Below are positions 1 to 6,147 of a stretch of 37,073 nucleotides of DNA, one piece after another; the stretch's first letter is position 1, and each line of letters begins with the position of its first letter. The notes beneath the pieces are model-generated. The model was given only the letters and a program-made list of their open reading frames with translations, was not told the origin of the DNA and searched no databases. This DNA comes from Selenomonas sp. (GTDB lineage: Bacteria > Bacillota > Negativicutes > Selenomonadales > Selenomonadaceae), in NCBI GenBank assembly GCA_017635515.1, contig JAGBLH010000114.1:1-37073 (forward strand). Reading direction: 5' to 3'. A program made the position numbers and the translations under genes.

Positions 1-343
1 CCGGCTCGGCGGGGCGGGCGCCTGCCTCGTAGACTGCCCGCAGGACGCTGCGCAGGGCCTGGGGGCCTCCGTGGCACTGCAGCTCCACCACATCTTCGCA
101 GGTGTAGCTCTTCGGCCCCCGCATGAGGAGGGCAATGGCCTCGTCTATCAGCTCACCCTTTTGGTCCACTATCCGGCCAAAGGCGGCGGTGTAGGTGGGG
201 AGATTGGCAATCTTCTTGCCGTTGGGGGAGGCAAAGACCGTGTCTGCGATTTCCATGGCTTTTTGGCCGCTGAGGCGAATGATGCCGATGCCTCCCGCTC
301 CGGGGGCGGTGGCGATGGCGGCGATGGTATCTTCTTTATACAT
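1..343 (-). CDS. mnmE: MnmE tRNA modification GTPase, N-terminal part (cut by window edge)
   Basis: Reverse-strand reading gives about 114 residues beginning MYKEDTIAAIATAPGAGGIG and continuing with an IIRLSG segment, the signature start of the MnmE/TrmE N-terminal formyl-tetrahydrofolate-binding domain. MnmE works with MnmG to put the carboxymethylaminomethyl group on wobble U34 of certain tRNAs. The GTPase domain lies beyond the left edge. I chose the ATG at 343 because GGAGG at 351-355 is 7 bases upstream; an in-frame ATG at 349 would be too close. A good sigma70-type promoter lies at 371-399. In many Firmicutes mnmE and mnmG are adjacent; here mnmG is 24 kb away on the other strand. Identity is seen directly in the sequence; function is from the family. 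Confidence 0.93.
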   Translation of the reverse strand, partial: MYKEDTIAAIATAPGAGGIGIIRLSGQKAMEIADTVFASPNGKKIANLPTYTAAFGRIVDQKGELIDEAIALLMRGPKSYTCEDVVELQCHGGPQALRSVLRAVYEAGARPAEP

Positions 344-370
344 AAGCATTCCTCCAAAGTCTTTGAAATC

Positions 371-399
371 AGTATAAGAAATTTTCCTTTTCCTGGCAA
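371..399 (-). promoter_or_regulatory. Promoter of mnmE
   Basis: On the reverse strand TTGCCA (394-399) and TATACT (371-376) are separated by exactly 17 bases, about 28 bases upstream of the mnmE start. The remainder of the 344-481 gap, shared with the divergent DUF1659 gene, shows nothing else clear. Confidence 0.6.
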
Positions 400-481
400 C
401 TTTTCCTGCCCAGCCTCTATTTATATAGGTGAGGGGCAAGGAACAAGCCTTGCAAGAAGTCAAAGAGAGAGGAGAATTTCC

Positions 482-703
482 ATGGCAATGAAGAACGGAG
501 AAACCAGCAAGATTATCCTGAAGGTGGAAAACGGCGTGGGCAAGAGCGGCCAGACCATCTTTGCCCAGCGCACCATTCAGCATATCAACCCGGCTCTTTC
601 CGATGATGATGCCTATGATATCGGCACATCTCTGGCAGGCCTCCAGTCCCACACCTTGGGGTCTGTGGCCAGGACGGACAGCGCCAGCCTGATCGCAGGC
701 TGA
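482..703 (+). CDS. DUF1659-family small protein
   Basis: 73 residues, starting at the ATG at 482 behind the purine-rich AGAGAGGAGAA at 468-478; a longer in-frame upstream extension lacks a ribosome site and overlaps mnmE antisense, so it is not used. The sequence has the feel of DUF1659: a short beta-rich start, a central segment ending in LAGLQSHTLGSVARTDSASL. The family is typically about 70 residues, of unknown function, and is commonly paired with a DUF2922 protein, as here, 94 bases downstream. Probably the first gene of a two-gene operon ending in the hairpin terminator at 1044-1074. No function is claimed. Confidence 0.75.
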   Translation: MAMKNGETSKIILKVENGVGKSGQTIFAQRTIQHINPALSDDDAYDIGTSLAGLQSHTLGSVARTDSASLIAG

Positions 704-797
704 TTTTGCCAGTACGCCAAGCTGCACCACACTACACAACTTGGAGAAGGCGATGTTTCAAAGCTAGCAGTCACTAGCAAGGAAAGGAGAATGCACC

Positions 798-1007
798 ATG
801 AAGACGCTGAAAATGGTATTTACCCTGGAAGCAGGCGGCAATCTCACCTATAGCCTGAATGACCCGAAGGAGGGCCTTACCCAGGCAGAGGTGAAGACTG
901 TCATGCAGAAGATGCTCGACAAGGGCGCGGTGGTTTCCGGCGAGGATGTCGCCACGGCCATCAAGGATGCCTATATTTACGATGCCAGCCGCATTGAGCT
1001 GGCCTGA
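798..1007 (+). CDS. DUF2922-family small protein
   Basis: 69 residues beginning MKTLKMVFTLEAGGNLTYSL, matching the short DUF2922 pattern: an LxMxFxxxxGxxxxxSL-like start, then a helix and a C-terminal segment with DAYIYDASRIEL. An AAGGAGA ribosome site (784-790) sits 7 bases before the ATG. It follows the DUF1659 gene; this pairing recurs across Firmicutes and suggests the two proteins act together, though no role is known. A strong terminator follows at 1044-1074. Confidence 0.8.
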   Translation: MKTLKMVFTLEAGGNLTYSLNDPKEGLTQAEVKTVMQKMLDKGAVVSGEDVATAIKDAYIYDASRIELA

Positions 1008-1043
1008 TATGAAAGCAGCATAAGCAAGGCTTCGCCCCTCGTG

Positions 1044-1074
1044 AGCGTCCGGCCATTTGGCCGGGCGCTTTTTC
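1044..1074 (+). terminator. Rho-independent terminator after DUF2922 gene
   Basis: Stem AGCGtCCGGCC / GGCCGGgCGCT with loop ATTT, followed by a run of T. It closes the DUF1659-DUF2922 unit. Confidence 0.85.
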
Positions 1075-1081
1075 GCTTTAA

Positions 1082-1110
1082 TGTACAAAGTTACATGATT
1101 ATGCTATACT
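1082..1110 (+). promoter_or_regulatory. Candidate extended -10 promoter of the symporter gene
   Basis: TGcTATACT at 1102-1110 is a good extended -10 element; the -35 region (TGTACA, 1082-1087, 17-base spacer) is poor. About 40 bases upstream of the start codon. Confidence 0.5.
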
Positions 1111-1149
1111 ATCCACGTTATCTTATTACTAGGGAAGGAGTTTTTTCTT

Positions 1150-2517
1150 TTGGATAGAGGATTTTCTACCCGGCTGGGGTTCATCCTGGTTTCGGCAGGA
1201 TGCGCCATCGGCCTGGGCAAGGTCTGGAGGTTCCCCTTCATCACGGGCATGTACGGCGGGGCTTCTTTTGTACTGATTTATCTGGTGTTTTTGGCTCTCC
1301 TGGGGCTGCCCATCATGGTGGCGGAGTTCGCCGTGGGGCGGGCGAGCCTGCATTCGGCGGCTCTGTCCTTCGATGTGCTGGAGCCTAAGGGAACCAAGTG
1401 GCATCTCTACAAGTACGCCGCCATTGCGGGCAATCTGCTGCTGATGATGTTCTACACCACGGTGGCGGGGTGGATGTTTTACTACGTTTACAAGATGGCC
1501 TCCGGGGATCTTTCTGGTCTGGACGCAGACGGCGTGGGCTCTGCCTTCGGGGGGCTGCTCGCTGACCCTCTGACCATGACTGCCTGGATGGCCCTGGTGG
1601 TCATCCTGGGCGGCGGGGTCTGCTATCTGGGGGTCAAGGCCGGGGTGGAGCGCATCACCAAGATTATGATGATGTTCCTCTTGGTGCTGATGGTGGTGCT
1701 GGCGGTGAATTCCATGCTGCTGCCCGGGGGCGGCGAGGGACTTCGCTATTATCTCTATCCCGATTTCAACCGTCTGCTGGAGCATGGGCTGTCCGAGGTG
1801 ATTTTCGCCGCCATGGGGCAGGCGTTCTTCACCCTGTCCATCGGCATCGGTGCCCTGGCTATCTTCGGCAGCTATATCGGCAAGAGCAAGCGTTTGACTG
1901 GCGAGGCGGCCTGGGTCATCGGCCTTGATACCGCCGTGGCCCTGATGGCGGGCCTCATCATCTTCCCGGCCTGCGCCGCTTATGGGGTCAGCCCTGCGGC
2001 GGGGCCGAACCTCTTGTTCATCACCTTGCCTCAGGTGTTCAACCATATGCCTCTGGGGCAGCTCTGGGGGACGCTGTTCTTCCTCTTCATGAGCTTTGCG
2101 GCTCTGTCCACGGTGATTGCCGTGTTTGAGAATCTGATCTGCTGCTTCCTTGAGCTTTTGCGGAAGGACAGGAAGGTTATCATCCGCTGGGGGATGCTCG
2201 TCATCTTCCTCTTGTCCCTGCCCTGCGCTCTGGGGTTCAATGTGCTGTCTGGTTTCCAGCCCCTGGGGCCGGGAACCTGCGTGCTTGACCTGGAGGATTT
2301 TTTGGTCAGCAACAATGTGCTGCCGCTGGGGTCGCTGGTCTATCTGCTGTTCTGCGTCAGCAGGTATGGCTGGGGCTGGGATAATTTTATCAAGGAGGCG
2401 GATACAGGGCATGGGATGAAGTTCCCCAGGTGGACCAGGGTTTATCTGAACTATGTACTTCCGGCTCTGGTGTTGCTGATTTTCATTAACGGATACTACG
2501 CTATGTTCTTCAAATAA
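1150..2517 (+). CDS. Neurotransmitter:sodium symporter (SNF/NSS) family transporter
   Basis: 455 residues with about 11-12 hydrophobic segments. The first membrane segment carries the family signature (RLGFILVSAGCAIGLG then KVWRFPF, residues 8-30), followed by GLPIMVAEFAVGR. NSS proteins use sodium gradients to import amino acids or related amines. The start is a TTG at 1150, supported by GGGAAGGAG at 1132-1140; no ATG or GTG in frame fits better. Residue 24 is lysine where LeuT has the sodium-1 ligand Asn27; the YhdH-like branch often has alanine there, so ion coupling may differ from LeuT. Substrate cannot be told. The gene appears monocistronic, with a multi-hairpin repeat directly after the stop codon. 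Confidence 0.9.
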   Translation: MDRGFSTRLGFILVSAGCAIGLGKVWRFPFITGMYGGASFVLIYLVFLALLGLPIMVAEFAVGRASLHSAALSFDVLEPKGTKWHLYKYAAIAGNLLLMMFYTTVAGWMFYYVYKMASGDLSGLDADGVGSAFGGLLADPLTMTAWMALVVILGGGVCYLGVKAGVERITKIMMMFLLVLMVVLAVNSMLLPGGGEGLRYYLYPDFNRLLEHGLSEVIFAAMGQAFFTLSIGIGALAIFGSYIGKSKRLTGEAAWVIGLDTAVALMAGLIIFPACAAYGVSPAAGPNLLFITLPQVFNHMPLGQLWGTLFFLFMSFAALSTVIAVFENLICCFLELLRKDRKVIIRWGMLVIFLLSLPCALGFNVLSGFQPLGPGTCVLDLEDFLVSNNVLPLGSLVYLLFCVSRYGWGWDNFIKEADTGHGMKFPRWTRVYLNYVLPALVLLIFINGYYAMFFK

Positions 2518-2643
2518 AGTTAAGTTTCGGCTGTTCATTTTCTCTGACGCAGAGAAAACGAACCAAAAGAGACAGCGGACTGAAATCACATCGTGTGATT
2601 TCCGCGTCCGCGGGGCCCATCCATGGGCCCTGGGGTTCGGGAG
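2518..2643 (+). repeat. Three-hairpin intergenic repeat, copy 1
   Basis: Begins AGTTAAGTTTCGG immediately after the symporter stop. Hairpin 1: GTTCaTTTTCTCTG / CAGAGAAAAcGAAC, followed by CAAAAGA. Hairpin 2: GCGGAC outer and GAAATCAC inner arms pairing with GTGATTTC and GTCCGC. Hairpin 3: GGGCCCATCCATGGGCCC. Five other copies occur in the window. Relative to copy 2, hairpin 1 has a T:A pair changed to C:G on both sides, a compensatory change. Confidence 0.85.
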
Positions 2644-2734
2644 TTCGAGGGGTAACGTGAATAGTCAGACTTGACCAGCTTACAGGTCGCATAGGTGCAG
2701 TAGACCATAGAAGATAGTGGAAGGGGGGATTCGC

Positions 2735-3511
2735 GTGCGGCTTGAGGAGATTATCAACCAACATCGTCATGAATTGAATGATACCGATATGCTGATTTAT
2801 AAGTATATTCTCCAGCATCGTTCTGAGGCTCGGCATATCTCCATTCACCTTTTGGCGAAGAACTGTGCTGTTTCTTCTGCCACTATTGTGCGCTTTGCCC
2901 AGAAATTGGGCTTTGATGGTTTTGGTGACCTCAAGGCGGTGCTGAAGCTGGAGGAGGGGGAGAGGTCTTATTACAGCGATGATGTGCTGGAGGATTTGCG
3001 TTCCTTCTACGCCCAGACTACGGAGCGGGTGCTGAAGCGGAATTTTGACAGTGCCAGCCGTTTGGTGCATGAAGCCAATCGGGTCTTCATCTTCGCCTCC
3101 GGCTATGTCCAGAGCAATGTGGCCCAGGAGTTGAAGCGGCTGTTCTTCTATGACAATGTGCTGATCTATGAGATCAGCGGCCATGAGGAATTCACCTCCC
3201 TTTCCAAGGGTCTCACGCCGGATGATCTCTTCATCTTCGTGTCCCTGTCGGGAGAGACCCCCACGGTAGTGGACTTCGCCCGGCAGCTCAGGCTGCTGGA
3301 TGTGCCCTTCATCTCCATCACCAAGCTCCACGACAACACCCTGGCCAGCCTCTCCACCGTGAACCTCTATGTCTCCCCCGCCAGATTCCAGCTTTACGAT
3401 GCAGACGATGAAAGGACGGCGTTCCAGTCCATGCTGCCTTACTTCATGCTGGTGGAGGTGTGGTATGTGAAGTATAGGATATATTTGCGGGGCAAAGAGG
3501 AGCGCTTGTAG
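2735..3511 (+). CDS. MurR/RpiR-family transcriptional regulator
   Basis: 258 residues from the GTG at 2735, chosen because AAGGGGGG (2721-2728) lies 6 bases upstream; an in-frame GTG at 2717 lies before that site. An N-terminal helix-turn-helix of the RpiR type (about residues 1-77, with AKNCAVSSATIVRFAQKLGF) is followed by a SIS sugar-phosphate-binding domain (about 100-240, with FASGYVQSNVAQELKRLFFY and SLSGETPTVVDFARQL). It precedes an alpha-glucoside PTS gene in the same direction, as with the RpiR-type GlvR/MalR near the maltose PTS of Bacillus subtilis, so it probably controls that gene in response to a phosphorylated sugar. The toxin-like locus intervenes, so it is probably transcribed separately. 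Confidence 0.9.
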   Translation: MRLEEIINQHRHELNDTDMLIYKYILQHRSEARHISIHLLAKNCAVSSATIVRFAQKLGFDGFGDLKAVLKLEEGERSYYSDDVLEDLRSFYAQTTERVLKRNFDSASRLVHEANRVFIFASGYVQSNVAQELKRLFFYDNVLIYEISGHEEFTSLSKGLTPDDLFIFVSLSGETPTVVDFARQLRLLDVPFISITKLHDNTLASLSTVNLYVSPARFQLYDADDERTAFQSMLPYFMLVEVWYVKYRIYLRGKEERL

Positions 3512-3516
3512 AACTA

Positions 3517-3545
3517 TTGTTTTTTGGCTTGATGAGTGGTATAAT
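3517..3545 (+). promoter_or_regulatory. Promoter of a small antisense RNA
   Basis: TTGTTT (3517-3522), 17-base spacer, TATAAT (3540-3545). No open reading frame with a ribosome site follows; a strong terminator lies about 75 bases downstream, so the likely product is a short RNA. Confidence 0.65.
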
Positions 3546-3551
3546 CAAATT

Positions 3552-3624
3552 ACCAAAAGAAAAGAATCTCATGTGGTGACACAGCGAAAAGGCCGCCGAG
3601 GATGGCTACCCCGGCGGCCTTTTT
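3552..3624 (+). ncRNA. Putative antitoxin RNA (type I, par RNA II-like)
   Basis: Predicted RNA of about 73 bases from the promoter at 3517-3545 to the bidirectional terminator at 3591-3624. Its 5' part contains AAAGAAAAGAATC (3556-3568), repeated exactly at 3761-3773, where the reverse strand carries the start of a 32-residue hydrophobic peptide gene. The RNA can therefore pair over 13 contiguous bases with codons 2-6 of the peptide mRNA; weaker pairing, including G-U pairs and two bulges, extends over the start codon toward the ribosome site. The two transcripts also overlap at their shared terminator. This matches the par/Fst plan: convergent RNAs, shared terminator, direct repeats supplying the antisense contact. 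Transcription is inferred. Confidence 0.6.
3591..3624. terminator. Bidirectional terminator shared by toxin mRNA and antisense RNA
   Basis: Stem GGCCGCCG (3591-3598) / CGGCGGCC (3612-3619) with five T on the plus side and four A before it, giving a U run on the minus side too. It could also end the rpiR transcript. Confidence 0.85.
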
Positions 3625-3677
3625 GTGTTCGTGCATGGGCCTGGCTAGGGCGTGCAACGAACGGCAGAAGTGAACGC

Positions 3678-3776
3678 TTATTTACTGCCCAGATACCGAT
3701 CCATAGCTTTGCAGACATAATAGGCAATGATATTTGCCAATACGCCCGCCGCTACAGCCCAAAGAAAAGAATCCAC
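3678..3776 (-). CDS. Small hydrophobic peptide, candidate type I toxin (Fst/Ldr-like)
   Basis: 32 residues, too short for ordinary gene finding: VDSFLWAVAAGVLANIIAYY, then VCKAMDRYLGSK. One membrane helix followed by a charged tail is the shape of Fst/Ldr-type toxins, which insert in the inner membrane. The start is GTG at 3776, 6 bases after a very strong GGGAGGTG site. In the leader, CAC-TCCC (about 20 bases upstream) can pair with GGGA-G-GTG, hiding the ribosome site, as in Fst mRNA. The promoter is at 3825-3853 and the transcript would end in the terminator at 3591-3624. A facing RNA is complementary to codons 2-6 and partly to the start region. I infer toxin function from architecture; sequence alone shows only a membrane peptide with antisense control. 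Confidence 0.65.
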   Translation of the reverse strand: MDSFLWAVAAGVLANIIAYYVCKAMDRYLGSK

Positions 3777-3824
3777 GAGTAACACCTCCCTTCATGAGAA
3801 ATCGGGGAGTGAGGCAGCATATAT

Positions 3825-3853
3825 ATTATAATGCTTTTGTTTATGAATGGCTA
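3825..3853 (-). promoter_or_regulatory. Promoter of the small hydrophobic peptide gene
   Basis: Reverse strand TAGCCA (3848-3853), 17-base spacer, TATAAT (3825-3830); predicted start near 3818, giving a leader of about 42 bases. Confidence 0.6.
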
Positions 3854-3906
3854 TGCCATAGTATGAAGGAGCTATGTAACGAATTACGCCCGATGTAACA
3901 AAATAC
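3842..3906 (+). repeat. Imperfect direct repeats upstream of the PTS gene (possible operator)
   Basis: TATGAATGGCTATG (3842-3855) is echoed by TATGAAGGAGCTATG (3862-3876), and ATGTAACGAATTAC (3874-3887) by ATGTAACAAAATAC (3893-3906). Repeats spaced about 20 bases apart suggest regulator binding on one DNA face, perhaps by the neighbouring RpiR protein. They also overlap the -35 region of the toxin promoter. Confidence 0.35.
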
Positions 3907-3926
3907 AACCGATGGCAGGAATGCCG

Positions 3927-3962
3927 AAAGCCCGCGAATCTATTGCCTTCGCGGGCTTTTTT
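3927..3962 (+). terminator. Terminator-like hairpin 60 bases before the PTS gene
   Basis: AAAGCCCGCG (3927-3936) pairs with CGCGGGCTTT (3950-3959) followed by T. It either isolates the PTS gene from upstream transcription or acts as a leader attenuator; no antiterminator-binding site is recognisable. Confidence 0.75.
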
Positions 3963-4020
3963 GGTGTATGCTTGAACCATCAAAAGCAATGGATTTGGTC
4001 TTATTTAGGGGGTATTTCAT

Positions 4021-6135
4021 ATGACCATCAGCAAAGACCGTCTCATGCAGGGCATGCAGCGGTTCGGCGGCGCTATGTATACGCCGGTTATCTTGTTTGC
4101 TTTCTTCGGCCTGGCGGTGGCTGTTGCCATCATCTGCAAGAACGAGGGACTGTTCGGCAGCCTGGCTGCCAAGGGTACCATGTGGTGTGACCTCTGGTAT
4201 GTGGTGGAGCAGGGCGCCTGGACGGTGTTCAATCAGATGCCCATTCTCTTTGCCATCGCCGTGCCTATCGGCTTTGCCAAGAAGGAACAGGCCCGCTGCG
4301 CCATGGAGTCCTTCGTCATCTACATGATCTTCAACTACTTCATCTCCGGGTTCCTTTCCCTGCACGGCGCTTTCTTCGGTGTTGACTACAGCGTGGACGC
4401 TGGGGCAGGCACAGGCCTGGCCATGATTGCCAATATCAAAACCCTGGACATGGGCATGCTGGGCGCCATCTTCATCGCCTGCGTGACGGCCTGGCTTCAC
4501 AACCGCTTTTATGATACCAACATTCCCGACTGGCTGGGCATCTTCAAAGGCCCTGCTTTCGTAGTGGCGGTGGGCTTTGCCCTGATGATTCCAGTGGCTT
4601 TCCTCTTCTGCCTGGTGTGGCCTGCTGTGCAGCATGCTATCATGCAGTTCCAGGATTTCCTCAAGACCAGCGGTCTGGTGGGTGTCTGGGCTTACACTTT
4701 CTCAGAGAGAATCCTTTTGCCCGCAGGTCTCCATCACTTCATCTACCTGCCTTTCATCTTCGGCCCCGCTGTCTGCGACGGCGGCATCCAGGCTTACTGG
4801 CTGCAGCACCTCAATGATTTCGCTGTCAGCGGTCAGAGCCTCCGCGACCTTTTCCCTGAGGGCGGCTTTGCCCTCCACGGCAATTCCAAGATTTTCGGCC
4901 TGCCCGGTGCGGCTTTGGCCATCTACATGTGCGCCCGTCCCGAGAAGAAGAAAAAGACGGCAGCGCTCCTGATTCCCGCTACCATCACCGCTATGCTCTG
5001 CGGCATCACAGAGCCGCTGGAATTCACCTTCCTGTTTGTGGCTCCTCTCCTCTATGCCGTCCATGCTGTTCTGGCAGCCTGCCTGGCAGCTTCCCTTTAC
5101 GCTGTGGGCCTGGCCGGCAACTTCGGCGGCGGCCTGATTGATGCCTTTGTGCAGAACTGGATTCCTCTCTTCCAGTATCATTCCGGCACTTACATTCTCC
5201 AGATTCTCATTGGCCTGGCTTTCACGGCTATCTACTTCGTGGTTTTCCGCACTTTGATTCTGAAATTCGACTACGCTACTCCCGGCCGTACCGCTGACGA
5301 GGTGGAGGACAAGCTCTTCTCCAAGGCTGAGTATCAGGCCAAGAAGGAAATGGAAGAAATGGGCCTGGCTGACAATGCTCTGGCTATCAAGGCCAAGGTT
5401 TTCCTGGACTGCCTGGGCGGCCCGGACAATATCAAGGAAGTCACCAACTGCGCTACCCGCCTGCGGGTGACGGTAGCAGACCCTGACAAGGTTGCCCCGG
5501 TGGGCAAGTTCACCAAGGCCGGCGCTTTCGGTCTGGTGAAGAACGGCAAGGCCCTGCAGGTTATCGTGGGCCTGTCTGTGCCCCAGGTACGCAGCTATTT
5601 CGATGCCCTGCTGAAGGGTGAAAAGATTGAGGGCGCAGCTCCCGCCGCTGCCAAGGCCGAGGAAAAGCTGGACAGCAGCCTGGCCATGAAGCTCTACGCC
5701 TGCGTTACGGGCCGTCTGATGGATATGTCCGAGGTTCCCGACGATATGTTTTCTCAGAAGATGATGGGTGATGGCATTGCCATCGAGCCCACGGGAGATA
5801 CGGTGGTAGCTCCCGCCGATGCCGAGGTCACTATGATCATGGAGGAAAGCCTCCACGCCATCGGCTTGCGCATGAAGAATGGCGCGGAAATCCTCATCCA
5901 TATCGGCATCGACACCGTGAAGCTGAACGGTGAGGGCTTTGAGGCCCTGGTGAAGGCCGGGGACAAGGTAACTGCCGGCACTCCTCTCATCAAGTTCGAC
6001 AAAGAAGTCATCAAGGCTGCCGGCTACGGCACCACCGTCATCATGGCAGTGACCAACAGCGCCGACTACCCCCAGATGCAGAAGCATGAAGATGCCGAGG
6101 TGGTGGTCAACGAGACGCCTGTGTTAGTATTCTGA
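4021..6135 (+). CDS. PTS alpha-glucoside (maltose-type) permease, fused EIICBA
   Basis: 704 residues. The EIIC domain (about 10-415) has about ten hydrophobic stretches and the GITEPLEF motif near 328-335. The EIIB domain (about 455-530) has the phosphocysteine in TNCATRLRV (Cys477). The EIIA domain (about 565-700) has phosphohistidine His627 in ILIHIGID and the supporting His612. Architecture and sequence fit the glucose-family alpha-glucoside permeases (GlvC/MalP type), but with EIIA fused, so it needs only HPr. It imports and phosphorylates an alpha-glucoside such as maltose. The ATG at 4021 has TAGGGGGT 7 bases upstream. It lies downstream of an RpiR regulator and 12 bases before a GH13 hydrolase, so both genes are probably one operon. 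Confidence 0.92.
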   Translation: MTISKDRLMQGMQRFGGAMYTPVILFAFFGLAVAVAIICKNEGLFGSLAAKGTMWCDLWYVVEQGAWTVFNQMPILFAIAVPIGFAKKEQARCAMESFVIYMIFNYFISGFLSLHGAFFGVDYSVDAGAGTGLAMIANIKTLDMGMLGAIFIACVTAWLHNRFYDTNIPDWLGIFKGPAFVVAVGFALMIPVAFLFCLVWPAVQHAIMQFQDFLKTSGLVGVWAYTFSERILLPAGLHHFIYLPFIFGPAVCDGGIQAYWLQHLNDFAVSGQSLRDLFPEGGFALHGNSKIFGLPGAALAIYMCARPEKKKKTAALLIPATITAMLCGITEPLEFTFLFVAPLLYAVHAVLAACLAASLYAVGLAGNFGGGLIDAFVQNWIPLFQYHSGTYILQILIGLAFTAIYFVVFRTLILKFDYATPGRTADEVEDKLFSKAEYQAKKEMEEMGLADNALAIKAKVFLDCLGGPDNIKEVTNCATRLRVTVADPDKVAPVGKFTKAGAFGLVKNGKALQVIVGLSVPQVRSYFDALLKGEKIEGAAPAAAKAEEKLDSSLAMKLYACVTGRLMDMSEVPDDMFSQKMMGDGIAIEPTGDTVVAPADAEVTMIMEESLHAIGLRMKNGAEILIHIGIDTVKLNGEGFEALVKAGDKVTAGTPLIKFDKEVIKAAGYGTTVIMAVTNSADYPQMQKHEDAEVVVNETPVLVF

Positions 6136-6147
6136 GGGAGAATAGCA

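Noticed and set aside
1129..2589. A 486-residue reverse frame antisense to the symporter gene, with a RFLFWFVF-like start.
   Set aside because: It is a shadow of a clear membrane-protein gene, and its ends come from translating the intergenic repeat hairpins.
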